This document shows, in pieces, positions 1 through 10,369 of a DNA stretch of 64,000 nucleotides. How positions within the stretch are numbered: the first letter of the stretch is position 1; each line of letters begins with the position of its first letter. Under the pieces are notes generated by a model. That model was not told the DNA's origin, did no database searches, and worked only from the letters and a program-made list of their open reading frames with translations. The translations under genes were made by a program, and so were the position numbers. Origin of the DNA: Gnetum montanum (taxonomy: Eukaryota; Streptophyta; Gnetopsida; Gnetales; Gnetaceae); assembly GCA_015680685.1 (NCBI GenBank), contig MNCI01022707.1, positions 67,656-131,655 of the forward strand, read 5' to 3'.

Positions 1-2590
1 TCAACTCCTTCAGCGAAAGGGCGGAGCATTTTTACACGCGTGTGCATCACGTACGTGTAAATTTTGACACTGACGCTTAGCTCTTTGAAGACCTTTTCGG
101 GGTCCCCTCTGATGGCCTTCCCATAGAGGAGAAGGCAAAGAGGAGTCTCTCTTGTCAGGAGTGGCTAGAGGAGTGGGTAGGGGTCAAAAAGGATCCTAAA
201 GGGATCCCTTGTGAAAGAATCCAACTAGAAGTCGCCAAGACAGTTTATCCCCTTTTTCGGGCCCGGAATTTCCCCAAAATGCTCTCACAGGGGAGGTTCT
301 TTTCCATAGAATAGACCTGTATTATGTGGAAGGTTCTGGAAGAAGGGACCCAGTTCAACTAGGCGAGCTATTTTGTTGAGGGACTACGCACTGAGATGAT
401 CAGGCTTCGCAAGAAGCTCAAGTCTCATTTCAACGTGCATTACGCCTTCTTCATAGTCTGCCTTCGATGTTTTGCTGAATTCTTGGTCATCCAAAGGAAT
501 GGGGTCTGGGTGCAACAAGACCGAGACCAGCTATCTAGGCCTTGGATTACGCATATCCTCACACTACCCGTGGGCAGGATCCTCCGGAAGGAATTGGGGA
601 ATCTCTGTCGATAATGACCAGGGATTTGGCGGTGTCGCGAATACGAGGCCCTGATAGTGTAGGTGGGATAATGCCCACTTACATTGACGATGCCTCACGA
701 GGAAAACGTTTGGCAATAGAAATTGTGGAAACTTCAGCTCGGCGCAAAATGCTTCGTTTAACTGAGGCCTCTGCGAAGCCTGGGAGTGGTAGAGGACAAA
801 CTGTGGAAGTCAGAGTTCAGCAAAGTAAGCCTCCGCCTGGTAACCATGAAGAAATGTATTGAAAGTTGTACTATGCAATGTTTATTTATGATATTTTGAA
901 TTGTATTAAATGTATTATATGATATGGTCAGAGAAAGTTACAGAGCAGTTGACCCTTGAAACAGGGGCAGTGGTACTAAGTCATGGGGAAGGCGCCCCAG
1001 TTTTAGAAAAGGAGGCTCCAGTTGTTAAGGTGAGCCACGCACAGACCCTTGTGCTTGAGGAGGCCCCGGCTATAGGGACAGGTGACGCACAGACTCTTGT
1101 GAGTGAAGTGGCCCTAGCTGTTGGGACAAGCGATGCACAGACTCTTGTGCATGAAGCAAGGGAGGAGGTAAAAGATGTTGGCGGGCTCCCCACTGTCACC
1201 GGTAGAGGTAATGAGTGTGTTGGAAACTTTGAAGAGTTCTGTTAGTAATTATAATTTCTAACTCGACTACGCTGTAGGAGAAGAGGATACGTCTACGTCC
1301 ACCGCTGTGAGCAGAGCATGGAGAGACTTTCCTGACAAGTTCGCCTTCATGGAAGGCGTTGTCAACGATATGATTGAGTGCCTCGAGTGCATCGATCCTG
1401 CAACTGGTACGTTGTAGCTATAATAGGTTTATTTTATTATGCAGTGATAATGTTTCATATACATTAATGATGTTTACTATTAGGAGCTCGCCTTCGATGT
1501 GACCCAACGAAGCCAATTGATTTGGATAGAGTGGAGCCTCCATCAGATGGGGCGGTGGAGCCAAATGTGCGTTATGCTCGACTCGCTCCTTATGGGAGAG
1601 TAAGGGTGTAAGTGAAAACCTCTGGAAAAGGGTGCAGAGGTTAGAGCAGAAGAATGAATCTCTGACCAAGGAGGTCGGAGACCTAAGGTCGCGATGCAAG
1701 TTCCTACAGGCGTGGGAGATAGGTGACGAGGACTAGCGTAATACTGCTATAGACTACTCCCATTATTGGACTGCCATCAAGAACAGCGTGGAAACCAGTC
1801 GGGCGTTGGTAGAGCAGTGGATGCAAATAGAGCTGTTAGCTCAGAAAAGCCAAGACTGGAGGGATTTCTGCGCAAGTGTGCAAGAATGGGGGCAGAAGGA
1901 AAAAGACCACAAGCATTTGTATAAGTAGGAAAGCATCGCTTATCGTAAACATTACTGTGATTCTGCCGTCGAAGCTCAATCCTTGCGAGTCTTCCTTGAT
2001 GTCATTGGGGCATCCGAAGCCTTCCAGAAGTTTCAAGAGCAGGTGACCATGAGTGCGTCCCTGAAAAGGGAGATGACTCTCCCCGGGGACGAGACTACTG
2101 TCCCTACCTTCTTCCCTGACCTGCCTCACTAGAGTAGCATGGAGAAAGGGAAGGTGAAGGTTGGAGCTGCTCTGGGAGATGAAGTGTGGTCTGACCTGAC
2201 TGAGGATGAAAGCATGGAGCATCTATGGGCTGGCTTAGAAAAGCTTCCCTTTGCTGCATAAGAAGGGCCATCGCGAGTAAGTTTAATCATGACTGAATCT
2301 AAATTTTCTGGTTATGTCGTCAAGTGTTGTTTTGCTAATATGTTCTCCTCATCTAGGTCATAGAAGAGGATAGAGAAGATGAACCAGCTGAGGAGAAAGT
2401 ATAAGAAGAGGGACGTAGTGAGGAAGAGCGTCCTCCTATGGAGCCGGTGTTAGAGCGAGAACCTCGTAAAGAGGAAATTCCTCATGAAGGAATACTTTCC
2501 AGAAGAGAAGGCCCACTAGAGGACGATTTATTAGGTCTAGAGCCGGACTTGAGAGATACTGGTGACAGTGGCATCAAAGGAGATGCGTAA
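1..2590 (+). pseudogene. Additional multi-exon gene of element C (antisense to gag-pol), 3' exons
   Basis: This is the C copy of the eight-exon gene seen complete in A (15105-19249) and B (43527-47998). Bases 1 to about 860 match exon 4: shared landmarks are FGVPSDG near the start, YPLFRARNFPK, and DRDQLSRPWI near 520-545. Inferred later exons are exon 5 (about 920-1245, acidic, with a 48-bp repeat), exon 6 (1278-1406, donor gtacg), exon 7 (1484-2276, donor gtaagt) and exon 8 (2357-2590, stop TAA). Exon 6 keeps the pattern P-x-K-x-x-F-x-x-G in all three elements. Exon 7 ends with a KGK block like those of A and B. Several stops and frameshifts break the reading frame. Exons 1-3, with the phosphatase-like domain, would lie off the left edge. 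Confidence 0.7.
1039..1160 (+). repeat. 48-bp tandem repeat in the coding exon of element C's additional gene
   Basis: The string GCACAGAC recurs at 1039, 1087 and 1135, exactly 48 bp apart. Each unit encodes 16 residues built on AQTLV-x-E. Because 48 is a multiple of three the frame is kept. The matching exons in A (16094 to about 16320) and B (44853-45149) lack this repeat. Confidence 0.8.
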
Positions 2591-3336
2591 TTGTAGTTTA
2601 CGCATGATTTTATTGATTGAAGTCAATAATGGTTATGTGAATGACTGAAAGACTAGCTATAAGATCTTGTGATGATTTTAACTGTTATTTATGTTTTTTT
2701 TTGTGTTTTTTGTGTTTTCATATGAAAAGCGTAAATGTAGTTGTTAATGATTTTGCTTAAGTTATGTTGCAAAAAAATGGAATTGCTAGTTTTAAGGCCA
2801 TTGCCGACCATCACTAGTTTTAGGCCATTGCGGGCCATGGCTAGTTTTAGGCCATTGCGGGCCATTACTAGTTTTAGGCCATTACGGGCCATGGCTAGTT
2901 TAAGGCCGTTGCGGGCCCTGGCTAGTTTAAGGTCGTTGCGGATCCTCTTTGTGTAATATGGAGAGCGTAATTGATGGTAATGTATTTTTCTGCGTAATCG
3001 GACTAGAGTAATTAAAAGACATAAATAGCGTACATAATAGAAATGCAATAGCGTAAGGAATGGCAAGCGTAAACATTGAAAATTTCTGTAGCTTAAATAT
3101 GTATTGGATGAAAACGTACTGCTAAACGTAAATGGCGATAATTGGTAAAAACATGATAATGCGCGTAAATGCCATTTGGTTCAATCATTAATTCGCAATT
3201 GTTTCCTAATGGCCTTTACATTTGGTGTTGCGTAAGGGCAGAGAGATTTATCGTCTGACTCCTCCATGCTGCTATCCTGAAATGGAAAATTAGCCCAGGC
3301 TAGACTGTCATCATTGGTTTCAGTTTGTTGAGGGAT
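2591..3336. repeat. Spacer of element C with degenerate TAAACT-type microrepeats
   Basis: This gene-free stretch separates the end of protease (minus strand) from the end of the additional gene (plus strand). At 2785-2950 a unit of about 28-30 bp recurs at least five times, reading CTAGTTTTAGGCCATTGCGG on the plus strand, so the minus strand reads GCC..TAAAACTAG. The same kind of repeat follows protease in A and B. From 2950 to 3250 the motif GCGTAA is scattered, as in this element's LTR. I see no gene here. Confidence 0.7.
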
Positions 3337-4122
3337 TCAGGGAGGGGTTTGATCATCCGACGTTTTTATCTCCAAACCCCATTCTTCCTCAATGTTGTTG
3401 ATAGTCCTGGGGGTGATTTCATCACCGCGTATTACGACCTCCCCTCCCGCGTAGGGTAGGTGTATTTCCTGATGTATACGTGATGACACTACCCTCAGCT
3501 GGGCTAATGAGGACCTCCCTAAGATCAGGTTGAACCCAGGCATCTCCTCGACAACTAGGAATGTGGCATCCGTTGGGAATTGATCCCCTACCATGAACTC
3601 GATACGCACCGTCCCCTTGACCCGAACCCTTGTTCCATTGAACGACTTTACGCATGTTGTCATTGTGAGAATGATCTGATCGACCATACCGAACCTATCC
3701 ACAATGGGATAAGGGACGACATTTGTAGCTATGCTGTCGTCCACGTGTACCCTTCGGATCAGGTACTGATCGATCCAAATGGTGATGAACATGGATTCAG
3801 TTGTCACCTAACCTTTCTCAGGATCATCTTTGATGGACTCATCATGAAAGGTCAGCGAGGTAAGCTTAGGTCGCTCAGCTTCGGAAGGAAACATAACAGC
3901 GTGTATCGCTTTCTCCTCCGCTGGTAGGCTTTCATCCACAGGTATGGATGTCAACATGCAGACCATAGCCTCACTGTGTTCTTGGGATGTCATGAGCAGG
4001 TCATAGAGGCTCAGCATTGTATTTTTTTGTTTCAGAGACCGTTTGACTTGTTTAAACATGTCGAGGAGATCCTTCTCTCGGCTAGGTTTTTTATGCCCCT
4101 TATCTGCCTCCATTCGTCCCAA
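3337..4122 (-). pseudogene. Protease domain of element C
   Basis: This is the aspartic protease (retropepsin) of the Tat element, which would cut the Gag-Pol polyprotein. The minus-strand translation from 4122 down has a leader (QVKRSLKQKNT, SLYDLLMTSQ) shared with A and B. The protease fold follows, with VHVDDS near the active site, a hydrophobic flap region and FNLILGRSSLAQL near the end. The expected D-S/T-G triad reads D-D-S, so activity is doubtful. A stop separates the leader from the core at about 3808. The final product ends at 3337, followed by the repeat spacer. Confidence 0.75.
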
Positions 4123-4362
4123 GAGACGAATCTCCCGAGGTGGAATGGTGTCAGTCGAGGGTTTGTTCTTTTTCTTGCTAAGAGGGGGTGGCTGCGTTTC
4201 TACACCTTTATCCTACCTCTGAGGTACAGGCGAAGGCACAGAGGCCAGGGGCCTAGGCTTAGGGAAGTCGAGCATAAAGTGGTCTTTTGTAGCATTAACT
4301 GATGTGTTCTCTCCCTTTCGTTTGTTAGGTCATGGTTGGAGGCTTTGGTTAGAGGTCTGCCC

Positions 4363-6907
4363 CTATGTGAGAGGAGCAGCCGGTGGTTTTGGCACCCTAA
4401 TGATGAAAGGCGCTCTAGGCGTAGGCGCGGACAAGGCCGTGGCTTTGCTGTTACTGCATGGCTGAGTGGCATTCTGAGAAGGTGCCCGAATGATAAAGGG
4501 TGGCCTTGAGGCACCACTAACTGTCGATAAAAGGTTTGCCCCCCTTGTTGAGCTAGTCGGTACATGTAAAACAAAAGGTTGTTTGGGTGGTACTTTCCTC
4601 TCACCGTCCGTACTCACCACGTTGATTGTGTAAGGTGCGTCGTTTGCATTCAACGGATCCTTATACACATGCAACGCTTGGTTTTCTGGACGCGTTGGAC
4701 TACTGCCGTCTAGTTTCAAATGACCATCATTGATCATGCTTTGCATGTCATCCTTCAACGCCCAGCAATAATCTGTGTCGTGACCACACAACTGGTGGTA
4801 GTCACAGAAACGGTCTAGCCTGAAAGATCTCGGAACTGGTGGTTCATTAGGTAGGACTAAAGAAGGGTTCTTCAGCAGTTCACAATGGCGTCTGTGACGC
4901 TTTAGAGCTTCTTTGAATATCCTTTTGGGTTGAATGTATCTTGCCCCTAACAATTGTTTCAACAGTTCTGAGTGTTTTACAGGCAGGGCTGTATACTTTG
5001 AGCGATCTTTATGCTCAAAGTTTGGTTTTGGATAGGGGGCCCTTCAGGGGCAGTTGTGTCTTGGCTAGTGCTGCCCGCGCTGGCCGTGGTCTCAGGAGGC
5101 ACCGTAGGTGCCTTCTTGCTCTTTTTCTTTATGCCCTCAGCCAGCGCAACCACTGTCGTTGTCGTCACTTTACCTTTGTCCTTGCCTTTTTTTTAGCGTT
5201 CTTGTAGGCGACATACGTCGGGTCTTTGCTGGCCTCCGCAGCATCTTGGATGCCTTTAGTTTGGGCAAAGGCCTGGTGCAAGGAGTTAGGGGAAAGATAA
5301 TATAGCTTTGACTTGATAAATTCATTGACTGCTCCTTTGAAGATGGCTAGTAAGTGTGGCTCCGCGATTGGCTCACGAATTTCATTCAAAGTAGCACTCC
5401 AGCGTTGTATGAACTTCGGGACTGGTTTGAGCAGGTCTTGTTTCACTCCCATGAGTTGATCTAGCGTGACTTCCAGCTTTAAGTTGTATTTAAAGTGAGT
5501 CACGAACTGTGTTAGAAGCTCTTCCAAGGTTGAAATGGAAGAGCGTGGGAGGGCTCGATACCAATCTAGAGCTTTCCCTGTAAAAGACATAGCAAAGACG
5601 CGGATAATCGTGTGAAGCCACTGTTGCAACAACAAGGATTCAGATCTGAATGTGACCAAGTAAGTGTTAGGATCCCCCTCCCCATTATATATGGTAAAAT
5701 GAGGCAAGGACATCCCCGGTGGCAACGACAGCATGGGGACCGCTGAACTAATAGGATCATCTTGATAAAAGTCCATGATCTGTATAGTTTCTGAGCCAGC
5801 GGCCTTAAGATGCCTAACCTCCTCAGTGAGGGTCTGAATAAGCAAGAAGGCATGGTCTAAGCCTATCGATGAAGATGTCTGCGTAGAAGGCATAGGGGGT
5901 TGAACTGGGGGAGCGGTGTCGGGGAGTGGAAATGATGGGATGGTTTGGCCGGCGGATGGCGGGGTAGGGATCCCTGCAGGCAGGGGGCTTGTGAGTACCA
6001 CCACCCACCGGTTTGAGAAGAGAGGGTAGCCGCTACCGAGTGTGCAAGATAAGGGTAGGGATATTGCGGGACCATATGTGGAATATGCGTTGCAGGTGCA
6101 ACCAAGGGTTGCACACCATATACCGCAGACTGGTTATGTTGTGTCGCGGGGTTGGTCCACTGACTCGCGGCAGGCTGTTGAACGGATGTCTGTGGCTGAA
6201 CGATGGTGGTGATTTGTTGGGTTGGGGGGGGGGAAGTGATAAAGTTTGCACCGGGCGAGTTGGGGATATGGCATGAGGTTGGATTTGAGGGATGAAATGG
6301 GGCACGGTAGTTGCTGGGACCACCGATGGGATGCTGATTATGCATGGTGACGAGACCACCCCCATGTTATTTTGGGGTATTTGCACTTGTAGGAAAGATG
6401 ACTGTGTAGTGGCTTGCGGAATGACAGGGATGTGTGTCTGTGTGGTCATGGTGGGATTGAGAGGGGTTACTTCTCCGTTGAGAGGGAATGAAGGATTGAC
6501 GTAGGTATGGGGGCTCAGAGTGTGATATGAATGCTCAGACTGGGCCGCAAACTCATCATCCTCTTCCTCCCTATTCTGGGGTTCCAACATAGCCCTGGTA
6601 GCCTGACTCTTAGCCATGACCAACTGTGTTATAATTTCATGGTGATGGTCTGTTAAAGGGATGATGTCATAGGCTATTGAAGTAAAATCCTGACCTCCTC
6701 GATGGATCATCTCGAAATTTCGTTTCGCCTCGATTTTGGATCGGCTAAGGGCAAACTTTGCCTGGATCTTGACGCAGATGACCAACGTGACGGTCCTTGA
6801 GTTTCTACAGCACCAGAAGCTGTCCTGGTGGTGGCGATGGGGTTCACAGATGTGGCACCCAAATCAGCAGTGACCATGGCGGTTGTGGTTGTGTAAAATG
6901 AATCCAT
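4363..6907 (-). pseudogene. Gag polyprotein of element C, frameshifted
   Basis: Gag forms the virus-like particle of the retrotransposon. The minus-strand frame starts with ATG at 6907, shifts before 6785, shifts again around 6030 and again near 5168 at a run of eight T. In order it holds an N-terminal domain with ICVKIQAKF, a long P/Q-rich linker, the Retrotrans_gag core (about 5850-5300; ALDWYRALP, KFIQRWSATLNE) and a CCHC-like knuckle near 4810-4760 (CDYHQLCGHDTDYC). Sequence and order match A and B. The four or so shifts mean no intact product. Confidence 0.85.
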
Positions 6908-7125
6908 TGGTTAAGTAGATTAATCGACAATAAACGACGGGATCTAAAAGATGGCTGGCAAAAAAGATCGTGAATAGGCTTTCTACCCTGTAGGATTCCA
7001 AAGGAATCATTCCTATGACCGATCTACACCACACGATTTGTCGTAAACTTCCCTAGAGGTATTACGTTTACGACTTTGGGTATAAATCGCTAACAAGGCT
7101 ACCCGAGAAAATACAGATCGGAGCC

Positions 7126-7144
7126 TACCCTCCTTCTAGTACCA
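7126..7144 (-). other. Primer-binding site of element C
   Basis: On the minus strand, six bases inside the LTR end, the sequence reads TGGTACTAGAAGGAGGGTA. It matches the equivalent site in B (TGGTGCTAGAAGGAGGGCC) apart from a few substitutions. I have not identified the tRNA primer. Confidence 0.7.
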
Positions 7145-7150
7145 GAAAAT

Positions 7151-8708
7151 TGTAACGATGGAAAATGTCAGCAGATGGAATACCAAAAAAAATTCGTGTA
7201 GACAGTCTTAACCACAGATCTGTGCGAGGGCTATGCTGGAGAAAATGAATCCGCAGTGCCCTGAACGGTCTTGTCGATCAGACAGGGACTTACTAAATTA
7301 GTAAACTGATGGAGATTGTGAATATTTCGTGGAACGATTTGATTCGACGAGTCGCGAAATGAGAGAAAAACAATGTAAATGAATTATGATAATGATAACG
7401 TTAACACAATAAAAAGGAATCAGATACAAGAGAAATGCATGATTTCAAGATCTAAGCTTTGACCCGACAAAACGAGTATTTTGCATATCAAGTTACACTG
7501 GGGAGACCCCGATTATCTTGTGCGAGACAAACACAAAATAACAAGAAAATTGCCCAAGCAGAAGTATAGAATGGAGTCTGATCTACCTCGTAGGCCAGAG
7601 ATGGAATGCAAGGAAGGTCAAATTCTGACGTCTATCGATCAACTGCTTCTGATCAATAGAACTCACAAGCCACGCCAAATGATCTTTCGATCTCTGACCT
7701 GCTCCTTTCGCCTTGAGTAGTCTCTGCTCAGGACTGCCAATGATCACCGATGGAGAGAGTTATGACTTCGCCAAAAGACCAACCACTCCTGCTGCTAATG
7801 TTCAAGAAAAATGTCTCCTATCTCTGTTAAAAGATAGTGCTACCAAGAAATTGCCAAAATGCTGCTCTCTCTGTTTCTCTGTGTGTTGTGTTTTTTTTTG
7901 TGTCTCTGTCAACTGAAGTATTTATAGGTTTGACAACATGTGGAGAAGGCATGGCCATGATGACACGTGTTTCAAACCTTTCAAAACATCGTTGACCTGA
8001 CCGTCTTTGTGTTGAAATTCATGATCACGCACAATACGCCCATCTGCGTATTGTGCGTATGAATAACAAACGTGCATCGGGCGTGTTTTAGCTGATTTTG
8101 GGCTACATTACGCTCATACGCATTGCGTCGCGCGCAAGAGCGTAACAAAGGATGAAAATAATGGATTCAAGCTGTTTTACGCTCTTTTACGCCATGGAGC
8201 GTAGTGAAGCGTAAGCAATGATTAACTTGACAATGACTTACACTGACACACGCTACGTTGCGTAATGAGCGTAAGGCAGTCAACCTGTAAATAGAAAGGA
8301 GCCGATCTATTATGCATCTTGGGACTTTGCCTTTGACTTCTTTGAAGCTCATCACGCATGCGTTGCGTAACAGAGCGTAAACTTGGCCTTGGACAAAAGA
8401 CTTAGCAAAATATATGAGAAGTTGCATATTACACTGCTTAAGCCTCTCCAAATCTGCTGAAGTAAGTCGCCTTCTGATACCAGACTATGTTAAACAAAAT
8501 TACTCATCATTACGCTATGTCACGTAATACAGCATAAAGACAGAAAACATTGTAAGATTGGAAATTTGCAAAGGAACTCAAAGACTTGATGTTGTGTGCC
8601 TCTTTGTCTTACTCTGCCTTGTTCTTCCTTCTGGAATTCTGTCATGTACTTTTGTCTGAATCACAAATCTTCGCCTGAGGCTGACTTTGCAATTTCCACA
8701 GTGTTTCA
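7151..8708 (-). repeat. 5' LTR of element C (about 1.56 kb)
   Basis: The LTR begins TGAAACAC (minus strand, at 8708) and ends TTACA at 7151, the same terminal bases as the A and B LTRs. U3 (about 7990-8520) is dense in CpG-rich motifs built on GCGTAA and TTACGC. A TATAAATA box (7919-7926, minus strand) lies just downstream of them. The other LTR of this element is outside the window, so divergence cannot be estimated. Confidence 0.8.
7919..7926 (-). promoter_or_regulatory. TATA box of element C LTR
   Basis: Minus-strand CTATAAATAC lies downstream of the GCGTAA/TTACGC array and about 770 bp before the LTR end. This spacing resembles the TATA boxes in the A and B LTRs. Confidence 0.6.
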
Positions 8709-8779
8709 CCTGACATGAAATCCCCAAAGACGTCATGAAAATAGCACTACAAAGCAAGAATTGGTACAAGGCAGCAACC

Positions 8780-9030
8780 ATCAGCATATACGCCCCAACA
8801 TATACGCCTAGCAACCATTAGCGTATACACCCCAGCGTACACGCCCAGCACATCAGCGTATACGCCTAGCACACCAGCGTATAGGCCCGGCGTATACGCC
8901 CAGCATCCATCAGTGCATACGCCAGCGTCCACGACATCTACGCCCAGGTTCGCATACGCTCAGCACATCCAGCGTATACGCCTAGTGTATACGCCCAGAG
9001 TCTATCCTCGCTGCATACAGCGTATATGCC
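8780..9030. repeat. GCGTATACGC palindrome array in U3 of element A
   Basis: About a dozen exact or decayed copies of AGCGTATACGCC lie within 250 bp, just upstream of the TATATAAA box at 9125. GCGTATACGC is its own reverse complement. The same array recurs in the 3' LTR (25080-25550) and around the antisense gene (18460-19050). Confidence 0.85.
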
Positions 9031-9124
9031 CAGCAATGTAACATCTTGTACACTTATAAATTTTATGCTTTTTCACCCGGTCAACGCGCCACGTGTCTCC
9101 CAACCCGAGTCTAACATCAAAACC

Positions 9125-9132
9125 TATATAAA
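9125..9132 (+). promoter_or_regulatory. TATA box of element A 5' LTR
   Basis: CCTATATAAAAGCC sits at the downstream edge of the U3 repeat array. The 3' LTR equivalent is mutated to CCTGTATAAAAGCC near 25650. Confidence 0.65.
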
Positions 9133-9722
9133 AGCCCTAAATTTCCACTAAATCCAGGTCGGTTGGAAAAATTCCTAGAGCACATCGAAGAGCAGAGATG
9201 CTGAGAACTAGAGCACAAAACCTTTTACACTGGACAACCCTGTACGCTAAGCATATAGCCTCTACGCTGTGCCTACAGTGTGAACTAGCCCACAGTCATC
9301 CTTGCATCCACCTAGGCTTTTCGTCTGCCTTGTGTTTCAGTCACAACTGCATTAGACCGGTGCGTTGTACTTTCATTCTGTAATGCCATTGTTACATTTT
9401 CTTCCCAAAATTGTTTACAGTTTGCATTAATTGTTGCATGTATTTTGTTTACGCTCGTTTACTTTTACGCTCTGTTTGCACCAATTATGCTATTTACGCT
9501 CTGATTTACGCCTATTACGCCGTTTACGTATAACCCAACGTATAGCACTTCGGTGTACGTTCGGGGAAATCCTTATCTAATCCGCGTGTGGACCACCCAA
9601 GGTACTCTACCTTCATTCATTCTAGCTCGTCCTCAGGTGAAGGTAGGGTCTTCTGTGCGTGTCCGGTGATCCCACGGTCTCTGTTTCCTTCCAGCTGGAG
9701 ACCGACGATTTCAGATGGTACA

Positions 9723-10369
9723 GAAATTGTCATTAGAAGGAGGGCTCAGCCTAAAACCTTACCTGCAAGCTTCCCAGCGTTTACACTGTTGAGCGTTTAC
9801 GCCGCTGACCATACGCCGATTCCTTCCGAAAACCTCCCAGCGTTTACGCTACTCAGTTTGAAACCCAGTCTACAGACAATCCAGCATTTACGCTATTCAG
9901 CGTCTACGCTGCTCCTGTTAAAACTTAGTCTGCTAGATCCCTAGCGTTTATGCTATTAAAATTTATGCTACAAGTCTTACGCCATAGACTTGTCTACACT
10001 ATCATCCATTTACGCTACGTTCTTTACGTCGTAGACCTCCTCTACGCTGCACACTGACTTTGTCCCTCCTGTTATGTTTACGTAGCACTTTTTCTTCATG
10101 CCGTAGACTTCGCTTATGCTGTTGTCCAGTTTATACTGCATTCTATACGTTGTAATCCTGTTTTATGCTGCTTAGCGTATATGCCATACAATTTACGCCA
10201 TAGACTTGTCTACGCTGACCCTATACGCTACACACATATATGTTGTCTACGCTGTCGTTATACACCAGACGTTGAAGCGTATATGCTGTACGTTACCATG
10301 TAAGTTTACGTCGTACTCAGTACACTAATTTCACATCCCTATACCGTGTCATACCCTCAACAGGTCATC
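9723..10369 (+). other. Primer site and leader of element A
   Basis: The primer-binding site is at 9729-9745 (TGTCATTAGAAGGAGGG), a decayed form of that in B. The rest is a 620-bp non-coding leader rich in TTTACGCT, CAGCGTTTACGC and related motifs up to about 10320. I see no gene before the gag ATG at 10370. Confidence 0.7.

Larger units (their letters stand above)
1..8708 (-). mobile_element. Element C: Tat-type Ty3/gypsy LTR retrotransposon, 5' part, inverted
   Basis: Reading right to left, the element has a 5' LTR (8708-7151), a primer-binding site, gag, protease, a spacer of short repeats, and then an additional gene on the opposite strand that runs off the left edge. RT, RNase H, integrase and the 3' LTR would lie left of the window. 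Gag and protease resemble those of elements A and B, but the LTR sequence differs, so C is a separate subfamily. Its outer end at 8708 lies exactly where the 5' LTR of element A begins abruptly, which suggests C inserted into A's LTR. Gag carries several frameshifts, so C is not functional. Confidence 0.85.
8709..9722 (+). repeat. 5' LTR of element A, left-truncated
   Basis: It aligns with the 3' LTR from 25218 to 26247. Both carry the phrases AAGAATTGGTACAAGGC and GTCTCCCAACCCGAGTC. By eye, about one base in ten differs in a 155-bp sample. U3 holds an array of the palindromic decamer GCGTATACGC and variants (8780-9030). The LTR ends GATGGTACA. Its left end abuts element C at 8708. Confidence 0.85.

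Noticed and set aside
2741-2956. Repetitive frame (repeated F-R-P-L-R-A) in element C
   Set aside because: It is a translation of the TAAACT-type microrepeat spacer, which does not keep one frame in A or B.
8747-8932. Minus-strand frame rich in Gly/Val/Tyr repeats
   Set aside because: It is produced by the GCGTATACGCC microrepeat array in the LTR. It is not a protein-coding pattern shared with the other LTR.
8780-9030. Possible CRISPR-like array of palindromic repeats
   Set aside because: The spacing is irregular and there are no unique spacers of fixed size. It lies in a plant LTR, where it is a degenerate microrepeat.
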